A stretch of 64,000 nt of DNA from Eutypella sp. D-1 (lineage: Eukaryota > Ascomycota > Sordariomycetes > Xylariales > Diatrypaceae). Positions 1 through 10,303 of the stretch are shown in pieces. The notes below the pieces were generated by a model, which worked only from the letters and a program-made list of their open reading frames with translations, searched no databases and was not told the DNA's origin. The translations under genes and the position numbers were made by a program. Positions within the stretch are counted from its first letter, which is position 1. Every line of letters begins with the position of its first letter. The DNA is taken from NCBI GenBank assembly GCA_023313575.1, contig JAJTTP010000013.1, positions 62,001-126,000 of the forward strand. The letters run 5' to 3'.

Positions 1-1142
1 CGCTCCTCCTTGCGGCGCTGGCCGAGGCGGGACCGCAGCACGGACCAAGCGTCTTCGCGGTTGCGGTGCTGCGACCGCGAGTCCTGCATGGACACGGTGA
101 CGCCGGTGGGCACGTGTGTCAGGCGGATGGCGCTCTCGGTCTTGTTCACATGCTGGCCGCCGGCGCCGCTCGCGCGCATCTTCTCCTCGCGCACGTCCTT
201 GGGGTCGACGTAGAAGATGCTCTCCGGGTCGCTGAAGTCCTGCTGGCCATCGCTGCTGGTACCCTCCTGCGGGAAGGAGGGCAGGACCCAGACGGCGACG
301 GCGCTGGTGTGGGTCCTCCCGTTCTTCTCGGTGGCCGGGACCCGCTGTACGCGGTGCATGCCGGCCTCGCCGCGGAAGCGCTCGTAGGCGCCTGTGTCGA
401 GCACTTCGATGACGGCTTCCTGGAGCGGGGCCTCGCCGGCGCTTCCGGCGGACCCATCGTCGGTCAATTCGTGCTTGAGCACGTTGGTGCGGACGCCCTC
501 ACGAGAGCAGTACTGGCGGTACATGCGAAAGAGCGAGTCGGCGAAATAGCGACCCTCTAGGCCGCCCGGACCCGGACGTATCTCGATCAAACAAGGCATG
601 TCGGCGAACTCGTCGCGTGGGGTGAGCGACGCCGACAGCGCAGTCGCGAGGATTCCCAGGTTCTGCTGGGTGGTGGACAGCTCCTCCTTGGCCAAGTCGC
701 GCAGCTCCGGGTCGGCAGAATGTAAGAGGGCAGTGAGCTCGCCGATAGAGGACTGCGCGGCCTCCCATTCATTCAACGCGATCGCGACCCTTGACAGCTC
801 GCCCATTCGTTTCGCAGTCTTGGTGTCGAAGTCGTTCGCGAGAAGCTCCGTCAACTTGGCATGCTCGGCGGCGATATTCCGGGCGCGTGCGAGGAGAACC
901 GGTGGGAGGTTCTTGATCGCCGCCGCCGCCGCCGTCGTTCCTGTCGTCGAAGATGCTCCATCTTGAAGCGAGTGGTATTAGTGAAGGCGCAAAGAGGTAA
1001 AAAAGGGGTCAACAGGGTAGAAAAGAGGGAGCGAAAAAAATAAAGTACCTGTGCTAACTGAACGTATGGACTGACGACTCAGAGGCCGTGTCAATGCCAA
1101 TGCTCTCGTACAGCTTTGACACACCCATCGTGATTTCAGCAT
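1..1142 (-). CDS. MRF1: mitochondrial peptide chain release factor 1 (3' end outside window)
   Basis: Class I release factor that reads UAA/UAG in the mitochondrial ribosome and releases the finished chain. Exon 1 is 1142-1049 and encodes a basic, Ser/Arg-rich presequence (MLKSRWVCQSCTRALALTRP...) typical of mitochondrial import. Intron 1048-962 is 87 bases, with a GTACTT donor, a CACTAAT-like branch site and a CAAG acceptor. Exon 2 runs from 961 off the left edge. Visible in order: the helical N-terminal region, the PCRF core (EIRPGPGGLEGRYFADSLF), the codon-recognition tripeptide PAT in QRVPATEKNGR (RF1 type, not the SPF of RF2), and the catalytic GGQ loop (SGAGGQHVNKTESAIR) followed by the QDSRSQHRNR segment. 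About 350 residues are visible; the basic C-terminal tail is missing. The start was chosen because only this ATG gives a presequence that joins exon 2 in frame. Confidence 0.95.
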
Positions 1143-1986
1143 AATCGACCATTCAAGGCGGTCATTCCAGAAAAAAGTGAGAAAAAAGTGAGAAAAAAGA
1201 GGGAAATTCCAAACTCCAAACTCAATGATGACGCAGGGAGGAGATTCCTTAAATTACCTACTTAGGTTGGTAGTTATGTAACAATTTTGCATTGAAGAGC
1301 CCTTGGAAGCTTCAATCGATAGCGGATTTACAGGGGCACCTGGGCAGTCGAAGGGGGGCGTCCGAGGGGCATTGCTGGCATTGCTTAGTGCAGAATGGCG
1401 CCAATTTAAGATGCATTTCGGCCAATGGCCACCTGGGAAGCAGTGTTCTGCAGCTGCCAGCAGAAGGTCTACCGAGCTAGGTCTTGGCACCCCTTAACCT
1501 TGAAGTTCTTGAACGTCCTCTATGATCAATACTACTCCCACATACAGAACACATGTCAGCTGCCTCTTCAGTAAATTCCACAGCCCTCTGTTATTCAATA
1601 AAGCTATAAATACGCAGGTAGGGCGAGCACATGGTGTAACCTACTTGCTCAAGGATCCGTAGGATTAGGGGGCAGGATTTGGTACAGAGATCCAGCAGTC
1701 TGATACTGCTGCAGATCTGGACAATGATTAAATACATTGACAGGCGTCCTTCACAAACGCAGACATGCGACGAGTCTGTACTCTCGCCTGCAAGGCGGAC
1801 ACGGAGACTTAAGAAATCATTCACGTTCCTTGCCCCACATCATGCCAGATCTCGAGGCTCGTCCGCCGGACAAGGCACTTATCGACAAGGGATATAAGTG
1901 ACTATTGTTTCTCAGGCGTCCCCGTACTCTGCCTCTGGAACGGGTGCCTGGAACTTATAGCCGAAGCAAATGTTGGTGCCCCAAAC
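1143..1986. other. intergenic region between MRF1 and the first GPI-protein gene
   Basis: These 844 bases separate two divergently transcribed genes, so they should hold both promoters. Short AT-rich stretches and a tandem GTGAGAAAAAA element lie near 1180-1200. I see no open frame with coding character and no RNA gene. Confidence 0.5.
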
Positions 1987-3131
1987 ATGCGTTCACTGCT
2001 TAGTATATGGGCGCTGCCTACAACTCTCATGACAGTACGCGCCTACGCGCAGGCGCATTCGCGGAAACAGCCTACTACCATCAGAGGCTGTGCGGAGGTT
2101 GGCTGTCCCATTCTCTCAAAGAGCTCAGGGCACAATTGCACATTAGTAGATGAGTCATTCTATGAGATCGGACTGGCGAGGATACCCATCCGTGGCGATC
2201 GTGAAACCCAGGAGGCGCTCTCCGGCCTCTCCTGGGTGCAGGGCAACAGCATCAAGGACTACGGTTATGACAACCGCCCGACGGAGCGATCCCTAGAGAG
2301 GATATACTACCTCGGGACACCGTATGGTCTTGAGCTAGGGGACGCACGTGCATGCGCTGCCTTCTTCTATGAACCGCCTTCTCTGCCCCCCAGGGACAAT
2401 AGCGACACGGACGACCTTACTTGCGGCCGGCCCATGCATACAGACTGCATGAATTCACTCCTGGAAAGAGCCCAGTCACTATCGGTGGAGGAAGACGAAG
2501 ATCCGTGCCTCAAGCTGGAGGAAGAGATCCGGAAGGAAATTTTCACGTGTCTAAAGAGCCCGGCGTCGACCAGTGAACAGGGTGTCATCGTACGTCGTAA
2601 GTGATGCCCGCCCTCCACGTTATATCATTGCTTGGAACTTATCGGGAAGAGCCGAGGTGTACTCACAGGTCTATAGCAATCTTAGGCGGCTCCGCACCCA
2701 GCGTCATTCTCTCAAGCGACAATCTGACCTCGACATGTTGGCCCATCGTACCCAAGACCAACGATCTGACCCTAATCGAAAAAACAGAGAACAAGGTGAA
2801 CACCCCCCACCTCCCCTCTCCGGCCCTCTTCTAAACCCCAATCCAATCCTTGCCCGGTGGCATCTGTCACTCGAATCCGTACTAACTCGTGCAGACATCT
2901 GACTTCGGGGTCGACATGGTGCACAAGACCTTGGACGGCACCACGCACATCCTAACTGCGTTCTACAGCGGCCGCGCCGGCCCACTCGCGAAAAACACGG
3001 CTCAACTAACTTGCCTTAGGACCAAGCCTACATTTAACCTTACAGATAATAAAAATGGCAAGAGCCTTGGAACCGGCACACGACTATCTATTGCGACACT
3101 TCTGGTTGCTATGTTCTTCTCGTCAATGTGA
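1987..3131 (+). CDS. secreted, probably GPI-anchored cysteine-containing surface protein (three exons)
   Basis: Exons 1987-2596, 2677-2795 and 2895-3131 give 321 residues. Introns are 80 and 99 bases (donors GTAAGT and GTGAAC). The first acceptor was chosen at TATAG because the CACAG eight bases earlier leads to an in-frame stop. The N-terminus is a signal peptide (MRSLLSIWALPTTLMTVRAYA). The middle holds spaced cysteines and a YYLGTPYGLELGDARACAAFF segment; the third exon ends in a hydrophobic tail (SIATLLVAMFFSSM) after a short polar spacer, as in GPI-attachment signals. The layout, with a TCWPIVPKTNDLTL stretch, matches a family of uncharacterised Pezizomycotina surface glycoproteins that I know only by its look. 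It should act at the plasma membrane or cell wall. The function is unknown. It is convergent with the next surface-protein gene. Confidence 0.8.
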
Positions 3132-3507
3132 CACCTGCGTCTACCGTTGGTATATGTTTCGCGAGGCTCGGATAGAACTAAGCGGGCACGAATACTCCAG
3201 TCTTACGAGATCTATTCTGTGATTCCACTTGTATATACATGTAACTCGGTATATGTCTATGATAGTATTCGGCGCTGATTCCAACTGGTATTCCCAAGCC
3301 CGACATTCCGGCGCAACTGACACAGGCAACCCATATCTAAATTCGTTCAGTATTCGAACATAACTGCATTACAGCACGCAGCGGCAGGACCACCCAATGA
3401 TATTAACACGCCTAACTCCCGGCTCCCAAACAGACGATCCCAAACCGAAACTACTCGCCAACACAGGGGGAAATGCGCCAAGCTACAAGACGTGGCAAGC
3501 GCAGCTC
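3132..3507. other. shared 3' region of two convergent surface-protein genes
   Basis: This gap lies between the stops of the two convergent GPI-protein genes. It should hold both 3' UTRs and polyadenylation sites. Nothing else is visible. Confidence 0.5.
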
Positions 3508-4290
3508 TCAGAGCTGCGAAACCGCAAAGCCCAACGCTAAAATCACCGCGGCGGTGCCTACCACGATCGCATCTATCCCGGACCGCGTAGCCCCCGAGCA
3601 GGGCCCACCGGCCCTACTGTCGGCCGTCTCATCATCGTCCGAATCACGTGTCGGGGACGCCCCATCGACACCATCGCCGTCGTTAGTATTATGCCCATTG
3701 ACTTTCCGCCTGCAGAGCCCCGCATCGCCGTCTGTCTGCTGGGTCGTCGTGGGCGACCCGGGTTGCTCGGTAGTGGTAGATGTGATGGTGGACCCATCGC
3801 GAGTGACGACAACGACGCGGGTTTTGCGGATTTTCTCCACGCCCTCTGTGATCGTCACCGGGGTACTCCACGCATCATCCGTGATAGTGGTGGTCGGGGA
3901 CGCAGAGCCCTGAGAACACGCGGGCGAGGCGGTCGTCGCCGCCACGGCCTCGCAGCCCCATGTGTGACCGTCGAGCTCCACCGACAGCGTCACAGGACCG
4001 TAGACGAGGGTGCGGTCGTCGAAGACGCCGTTCGCGCACCCGGTGGCGCCGCTGTCGTCGACGCAGCGCAGGTTCAGCGTCGTGGCGCTAGCTTCCGCGT
4101 CCACCGACACCACGGATGCGTGGATGTGGTCGCCGGCTGCCGTCGAGACCGAGGGGATCAGCAGCGTGCTAGTCACGATCTCCGTCGTCTTTTTCGCGGC
4201 GGCGCGCGCCGGGTCGGCTGCTAGGGTCAGGGCGAGGGCTAGATAAGCCGTCGCCGCGCCGTCGGGACCGCGATTCCGGCACAGTTTCAT
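3508..4290 (-). CDS. predicted GPI-anchored Ser/Thr-rich secreted protein
   Basis: A single exon of 260 codons. A signal peptide-like N-terminus with a hydrophobic core (YLALALTLAADPARA) is followed by a domain of about 110 residues with paired cysteines (LRCVDDSGATGCANG and WGCEAVAATTASPACSQ). Next comes a Thr/Ser-rich, presumably O-glycosylated stalk rich in acidic residues. The last 25 residues are hydrophobic (IDAIVVGTAAVILALGFAVSQL) after small residues, as in a GPI-attachment signal. This architecture is common among Pezizomycotina wall proteins and usually marks a structural or adhesive surface protein, but no catalytic motif is present and I assign no function. The ATG at 4290 places the signal peptide directly at the N-terminus. 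Upstream lies 3.1 kb without a clear gene. Confidence 0.8.
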   Translation of the reverse strand: MKLCRNRGPDGAATAYLALALTLAADPARAAAKKTTEIVTSTLLIPSVSTAAGDHIHASVVSVDAEASATTLNLRCVDDSGATGCANGVFDDRTLVYGPVTLSVELDGHTWGCEAVAATTASPACSQGSASPTTTITDDAWSTPVTITEGVEKIRKTRVVVVTRDGSTITSTTTEQPGSPTTTQQTDGDAGLCRRKVNGHNTNDGDGVDGASPTRDSDDDETADSRAGGPCSGATRSGIDAIVVGTAAVILALGFAVSQL

Positions 4291-7200
4291 CGCTGCTGCT
4301 CCCTTTTGATCTCCGTTCTGTTTCTTCCTGGTCTCCAGGCCGTAATTGAGGGGAGATGGCGATGGCGATGGCTAAGGGCAAGCTTTCTGTCTGGGCGGTA
4401 CGAAGATATGTTTGTTGTATATAGTTTAGCAAGATGAGCAATCAGTATGCAGACCAGATGGGTGTCGGGGCGGCTGGGTTAAGTAAGTATTTAGTAGTTA
4501 GATATGCTACCCCCGGCGGGCCGCGGGCGGTGTAACACGTCTGTCTGTCTGTTCTACTGCTTACATGGTCAGTGCAACGAATTGGGGCCTTTCCGAGGAA
4601 CGAAAGTCCTACATAAGTGAGGTGTACACACACGTGGGTGGCCCTACGCACTGCCGCTGCGCCTTGATTGGGTCCCGCGGTGGCTCGCTCGGCATGCGCG
4701 TCATTCCAGACGTGTCTTAATTTCGGCCGCGCGATGCGTCGGTAGTACCGCCAAGATCGAGGCTGAACCCACCTTACCCTTGAACGGCCCCGGCCGCCGC
4801 CCGCCTTCCCTTCAGGCCATCCATCGGATTACGTCGCACACAACGGCCCTCGCGAGCCCACCCGACTGACTGTACTTAAATAGCCTCGATGAGGTGGCTT
4901 GGACGTCTATCATCTAGATCGTTAAGTTACCTCCACTATCCCACGGTTTGAGGCCAGTCGCGATGCAGCAACATATAGTAGGTAGCTAGGAGTTATATTT
5001 ATATATTCGCGTATCACACTAGTTAGTCCCAGCTCGCACTTGCTATTCGTGTTCTAGTTGAACGCCCATGACTACATAGGATCTACGATTGAATGAATGG
5101 GCTGGGTTACTATCTTTATTACTCGAGCGGTTGAACGAAGGCTGACAGCCGTACCGGTCGGTGTGGTCTCTCGGTTGTATGTGGCAATGACAACGTCCAA
5201 GGCCAGGGCAGACTTGGCATCGGCCAGGATAACGTACCCTTAGCGGCACAATACAAGACCAAGCTCAAGGCCCAGACTTACCAGAGTGACCGTCAGGGCT
5301 TACTCAGCGTAAAACATTAGGCCATGTTGTTTCGACCTAAAGGTAAGGTCGGCTGATATCGCGATGTCCTACGCCTGAGAGGTAACACGGCCACCGTTCA
5401 TGAGCACCGCACACCGTTCCCGCATACTAGGCATGACACGGGATCTCGAGTGGGGCCATTAGCTTCTTAAACGGAATCCGTGTTAGTTGCCGCAATTGTG
5501 TTCATTTCAGGCACATAGTCCAAGATAGCATCGGGGTTAGGGGCGGGAGACCGGTATATATTTTCTTCAGTGCTCATACTCACCCACGTCGGCACAACCT
5601 CGTAAGCCGCCGCTCCGGCACTTAGACTGCCGTCGCCGGCGCCTCCCAAATTCAAAATCGAAATGTCAACCACAGACAGAAACAGGAGTCTCTCTCAACC
5701 CCCCCCCCCTCCCCGGCCCCCCAAAAGCCTGCCGAGCCGGCAGTCCTTGCAGGACCTTCAAAAAGCCCAACACAGAGGCATTTTGAAGGCAAGATGGTTT
5801 CAATTGCCTAGGGGTGAGGGGTGGGATTGGGGTCGGATGCAGGCCATCATCGCGACAAGTTGGTTTTACTACCCTGAGCCGAACAAAGCACACATGAATT
5901 CTAGAAGGTAAAATAATAATCCCTTTCATTCCGTCCCTACCTATTTATGGGATTAACTCACTTGGCTTCTCATGCACATACCTAACCTATGGACTTGCCT
6001 ACTTCCATAGGTTCAAGGAACGCGACCCTGGGCGCCAAGACCCCAACAACTATGTATGTACACTTACGACCAACGAATCGGCCAACGACGCCTCCAAGTG
6101 ATTGATATTCACCATCTATCTCTCGTAGATCCAGTAGTAGTTATTTCTAAGAGCCAGTCCTTCAAGAAAAGCCCTTCTTCCGTAGGGCGGGCGGGCGTCC
6201 ACTAATTAAAGCCAACTACACTGACTAACATCCGGGGCAAACCCCTCCTGCATCCCCCGGGGAGCCCATCAATCACAGCCAATGATTTTCACGGCATCGC
6301 AACGCACTGTAACGGGGGGTCAGCAACCCCCCAACTGCAGCCCTGAGGGCCAGCCATTCCGGACAAGGCCATGCCATGCCACACGTTTCGCCGGGAGGGT
6401 GACCTCACCTCCAGACGGGACGTTTCGCGCGGTCGCTCCCCGTGCACAGGGGCTTACATAGTAGGTTAGGCACTCCACGCGTAGCAAGTGTGGTGTGGGT
6501 TGTGATACGTCCGTCCGTTCACTCGCTTCTCCGTTCCGTCCGTTGGGTCACGGCTCGCCCGTGTGCGCGGGCTTACCTACCTAAGTAAAAGAAGCAGGTC
6601 GGATTCGACTAGAGAAGTTTCCAAAAGCAACGAGAAAGAGGTGTGGTGGCCCAAGGTTGACAAATGGTTCGCTCCCGTGAAGGGGGACGGTTTAAAGTGC
6701 ATTGCATTGCATATTGTATGAGTTGCATCGTCGTGGGGATTTAGAGATTCGCTACCAGCCAGCCAGTCAGTGCAGTGTCCATCGCACACGGGAACACCAC
6801 CAGGGGAGGGTGAGTGTGTAGGTAGGTGGTTGAACTGGCTGCCGAATGAATAGCTGGATGTGCGAGTAGATAAACACAACACGTCTGTAGACCATTTGAC
6901 GGGAGTAGTGGTGTCCTCGATCTTGCTTCACACAAGATGTCTTCGTGCTAAAATCAAACCTTTCCTACCCTCACCCGTCCCCCTCTGCCCATCTCTTCTC
7001 TTCACGACTTAATACTACCCCTAACTGCGCGGCCAGTCCCTTACATACCTATTTAATACGTCCGACCCGAATGTCTTCAGCAGCCCCAGTGGTCACAGAG
7101 ACATCATCATCAGTCTGAATATCCATTCTTTCCAGTTCGAAGTACGGGGCTTCCCGCGCTATTTCTCTTACCAGGCTGGTCCTACCTACCTACCTACCTA

Positions 7201-7419
7201 CCCTCTTCCTTACTCCCTCGCCCCGTTCACTTCTCGATATCTACACCCATTGCCAACTCCCAGAGACATTCCTGATTCCTGGAAAGCCGGTCTTCCCCTA
7301 CCTTCCTTAATTATATTTCAGGCCCATCCCCATCCCTCCTAGAGGAGCGGACCGCTACAGAAACTCGCATATCACGTCTAAAAAGAATAGGGAAAAAAAG
7401 AAGAAGAAGAACAAGCAGG
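4291..7419. other. long gene-free stretch with promoter-like sequence
   Basis: About 3.1 kb between two divergent secreted-protein genes. Open frames around 5467-5673 (minus) and 5663-5911 (plus) overlap head to head over an 11-C run (5699-5709) but lack a proper start or a recognisable domain, so I do not call them. (TACC)n tracts occur at 6571-6582 and 7183-7203. The last 400 bases are pyrimidine-rich, then purine-rich just before the ATG, as is common in mould promoters and leaders. Confidence 0.5.
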
Positions 7420-8136
7420 ATGCAGGCCATCACACTACTCTCCATACTCCTCCTTTACCTATCCCTATCCCTGACCTCACATCTCGGGGCCGGGGCAGCA
7501 GTCCTCAAGTCCCCGCGCACAGCCGCGTCACGGCCGACGCCACCAAAGGTAGCGCACACGTGCGTCGAGGGGGATCCGACGACGACGACACGGGGTGTTT
7601 TCTCCAATAGAACCACCACCACCACCGCCGCCACTGCGGACCCCACAGCCGGGTGGCAAGGCATCGCGGACGACGACGGGGTCGAGTTCCGGTCTGAACT
7701 CCCATCCCACTCCCTCTCCGCGGCGGCAGCAGGCACAGAACCCGAACACGCGGCCAGCGCAACAACCATCAATATCCCCCCATCCTCCTCCTCCTCCTCC
7801 TCCTCCTCCTCCTCCTCCAACGCCCAGATACCCCTCGCCACAGCCCACATCCCCCCAGCCCGCCTCGCAGCAGCATCCCCACAACCACCACCAACAACAC
7901 CCCCACCAGTAGCAGACGCAGAAGCAGAGCGCGCGTTCCGCGCGGAGTACGGGGACCGGTACACGCAGGTGACGTACTGGAGCTGTGCGACGGCGGGGGT
8001 GTTCGCGGGACGGTGCGGGTGGCATGTGCCGATTGTCGCAGTGGACGATGCCGCTGCCTCCGGGGGGGCTTCCTGTATGGGGATGGTGCGGGTGGTTGTT
8101 GTTGTTGTGAGTGGTTGGTTGATTTGGGCGGTTTGA
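7420..8136 (+). CDS. secreted protein with Pro/Ser linker and C-terminal CGWH module, probably membrane- or GPI-anchored
   Basis: A single exon of 238 codons. Residues 1-27 form a strong signal peptide (leucine-rich core, AxA-like end). Residues about 30-170 are low in complexity, rich in Thr, Ala, Pro and Ser, and include a run of 12 serines encoded by a TCC repeat (about 7790-7820). The conserved part is near the C-terminus: YTQVTYWSCATAGVF...RCGWHVPI, two cysteines in an aromatic context, a pattern I have seen at the ends of many small secreted fungal proteins. The last 20 residues are hydrophobic (MVRVVVVVVSGWLIWAV) after a small-residue stretch, compatible with a GPI signal or a single membrane anchor. 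The function is unknown. With the two preceding genes it forms a local group of surface proteins. Confidence 0.75.
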   Translation: MQAITLLSILLLYLSLSLTSHLGAGAAVLKSPRTAASRPTPPKVAHTCVEGDPTTTTRGVFSNRTTTTTAATADPTAGWQGIADDDGVEFRSELPSHSLSAAAAGTEPEHAASATTINIPPSSSSSSSSSSSSNAQIPLATAHIPPARLAAASPQPPPTTPPPVADAEAERAFRAEYGDRYTQVTYWSCATAGVFAGRCGWHVPIVAVDDAAASGGASCMGMVRVVVVVVSGWLIWAV

Positions 8137-8843
8137 GGTGAGAGGGGGTATGTAGGTGAACGTTCGTATATGCCGAGGGAGATGAGAGATTCGGCGTGTT
8201 TTTATTTTCGGCTCTGGAAGTCGTACATACATACCTAGTTATTTAATGTCTGATCGGGAGTGGGGGAAGTTGGGAGTCAGGCTGTTTTTATTTTATTTTT
8301 TTATTCTTCAGCATATACGAAGGAAGATATACCGTAACTATCTTGTAGCGCAAGATTCCACAACTGGTGTATTCACTTTCTCTGAGAAAATAGGCATTAG
8401 GGGTCACAGCTGGCAAGAAAGAAAAAAAGCGGACGGGTTTGAAAAATGCCATCACACACAACTCCATTGATTTTTTTCTTTTTTTGCTACCGTGCGGGGT
8501 TGGGAAGAAAAATCATCAAATTCGTTCCGTCATGCCCTGTGTATTGTACAGGGGGGGAACGAGAGAGCATGCCGTCGAAGGACCATCAAACCGGGAGGGA
8601 GAACCAGTGAAATGTGTAAAAGTGAGAGGGTATGCAGCAGATGATGATCATGATGATCATGACCATGATGATGATGATGATGATGAAAGTGAATGATGCA
8701 ATTCCTTTCCTTTGCATTCATTCCATGTTCCATCTTCCATGTATAAAATATTGCACGGGGGCAAAACCGACCAGACCCATCCCATCCCGTAAAAGACAAG
8801 ACAGTATAAACCCCAGAACCAATATAGAACGAGGGCGAGTCGT
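8137..8843. other. 3' regions of convergent genes with an ATG/ATC triplet repeat
   Basis: This gap lies between the secreted-protein gene and the stop of RPS24. It holds both 3' UTRs, T-rich tracts at 8281-8310 and 8468-8486, and an impure (ATG)n/(ATC)n microsatellite at about 8638-8698. The repeat encodes His or Met/Asp runs in spurious frames on both strands. Confidence 0.5.
8638..8698. repeat. impure ATG triplet microsatellite
   Basis: A run of ATG/ATC triplets broken by three ATC/ACC units, about 60 bases long, 150-200 bases downstream of the RPS24 stop and probably within or just past its 3' UTR. Confidence 0.8.
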
Positions 8844-9708
8844 CTATTTGTCCTTCTTCGTCTTGGCACCCTTGACCTTGGCTGTGCCCCGCAGAGTCTT
8901 CTGTCTGTTCTTGCGCTGCTTGCCTGTTGGGGGGTTAAGTATGTCAGTACTGCAGGTAATGCCAGGAAATGCCAGGTAGTGCCAGGTGGATGGATAGAAG
9001 GGGGAGAACGAGGGGGAGAACGTACGTTGCTGTCTCGAGGCGCGCTCGGCCTTGGTGGCGAGGCCGTACCGGATCTGGCGGTACTGAGGATCGTACTTCT
9101 TCAGGGCCTCGGGGGAATCGTAGACGAGACCAAAGCCGGTGGTCTTGCCGCCACCAAACTGGGTTCGCAGACCGAAGACGGAGACCTGGTCCTTCTGGGC
9201 CTTGTAGAGGGTGGCGAGCTTGTTGCGCAGCTCATCCTTGGAGATGTTGGGTCGGCTGGGGTGGAGGATGTCACTAGAAGAAAGAAAATGTTAGTCCAGT
9301 CAAACCAAACAAATCTATCGTGGCTTCATCATGCATGACTCCATCGTGACTGCATCGTAACTCCATCGTGATTCCATCGCCGGTCGTGCATCCCAAGCAA
9401 ACAACACTTCCACGGGCATTTCGATGTTCATCCAGACGAATACGTGATATGCCGTCCAGAATCCCATCAAGAAATACCCGGAGAGATGCATCATTGATGA
9501 TGGAAGACCAAGCAGCATTTCCTCCCTTCCTTCGTCCCTCCCTCCCTCTCTCTCTCTCTCAAACTCTCAAACTCTCTCCTCTCATCTTTCCTTCCATTCA
9601 GGGAATCCAGGATTTGCACACGTACACGACGAATTGACGGCGACCCAGGAGAGGGTTGCGGATGAACTTGCGAGTTCGCAGAGTAACGGGGGTATCGGCG
9701 TCAGCCAT
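8844..9708 (-). CDS. RPS24: 40S ribosomal protein eS24
   Basis: Component of the small cytosolic ribosomal subunit. Three exons: 9708-9626, 9273-9026 and 8923-8844, giving 136 residues, the usual length for fungal eS24. Donors are GTACGT for both introns; introns are 352 and 102 bases. The protein begins [19 protein letters not shown], continues through [19 protein letters not shown] and [20 protein letters not shown] (the family's most conserved block) and ends in a very basic tail, KGAKTKKDK. Intron 1 contains a degenerate 11-base minisatellite and a CT tract. A TCGACA repeat of about four copies lies in the leader, roughly 10-36 bases before the ATG. It is divergent from EFM3 across 595 bases of shared promoter. 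The identification is secure. Confidence 0.97.
9314..9379. repeat. 11-base degenerate minisatellite in RPS24 intron 1
   Basis: At least four consecutive near-copies of an 11-base unit (consensus TGACTCCATCG on the plus strand) with one or two changes each, preceded by a weaker copy. It lies entirely inside the first intron of RPS24. Confidence 0.7.
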
Positions 9709-10303
9709 CTTCGCGGTTGATGTCGATGTCGATGTCGATGTCGAGCGTTGGGTGGGAAATCGACAAGTCGGGGCTGGCGGAGTTGGGCGGGAAGGAAAAA
9801 AAAAAACTGAGGTAGTAAAGAAAAGATTCGCGATTACACACAAACGGAGAGTAGTACGGGTGGGAGAGAGGCACACACACACACAAAACTTTGGTGGGTG
9901 GGTTAGTATGGTGGGAAAAGTAACTAAACTAAGCGGAAGTGGGCGCTACTGATTGGTGCTGGGACCCGCACTGGACCACTTTCGGAAAAAATTGTGAAAT
10001 ATTATCTAATCAATAGGGCATTAATCTGTGGGTGTGGCTTTGCGAGTGTTATCTCTCTTATCAGCGTTATCTCCCTTATCTAGCGAGTAGAAGCTGAGCT
10101 GATAAGCACCGCCACATCAATTCACCCGGGTTACTGATTGGCATTTGCACCTTCCCACATGTATAGAGGGACAACAATTCTTATGTACTCGGGTACCTTC
10201 ACATGAGAGCACGAGATGAAAACAAGCCATGATTTCACAAATTGCATAAAAAGCTAGTTAGATCTTTTCCTCCGCTGCTGTATCGTGTCGTGTCGTCTGG
10301 ACA
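9709..10303. promoter_or_regulatory. bidirectional promoter of RPS24 and EFM3 with GATA array and CCAAT boxes
   Basis: 595 bases separate the two start codons. The core TTATC (GATAA on the other strand) starts at 10049, 10058, 10067 and 10076, exactly nine bases apart; another copy is at 10002, and GATAAG reads forward at 10101. The array is flanked by two copies of YTACTGATTGG (9946-9956 and 10131-10141), each holding a CCAAT box in the same orientation. Known families: GATA zinc-finger factors (NIT2/AreA, SreA, WC types) bind GATA cores and the Hap/CBC complex binds CCAAT. Use at this locus is inferred from motif density. Confidence 0.6.

Noticed and set aside
66..560. A 164-codon plus-strand frame at the left end
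   Set aside because: It is antisense to the release factor, whose GGQ and PAT motifs on the minus strand are decisive.
5467..5911. Two head-to-head small frames around a C11 run
   Set aside because: The minus-strand frame lacks an ATG start; the plus-strand one is Pro-rich and low in complexity. No family resemblance.
7528..8232. A 234-codon minus-strand frame with Gly and Trp runs
   Set aside because: It is antisense to the Ser/Pro-rich secreted protein and reflects repeat translation in the wrong frame.
9274..9625. Possible C/D snoRNA in RPS24 intron 1
   Set aside because: An ATGATGA C-box-like string exists near the 3' end, but no CTGA D box or terminal stem follows.
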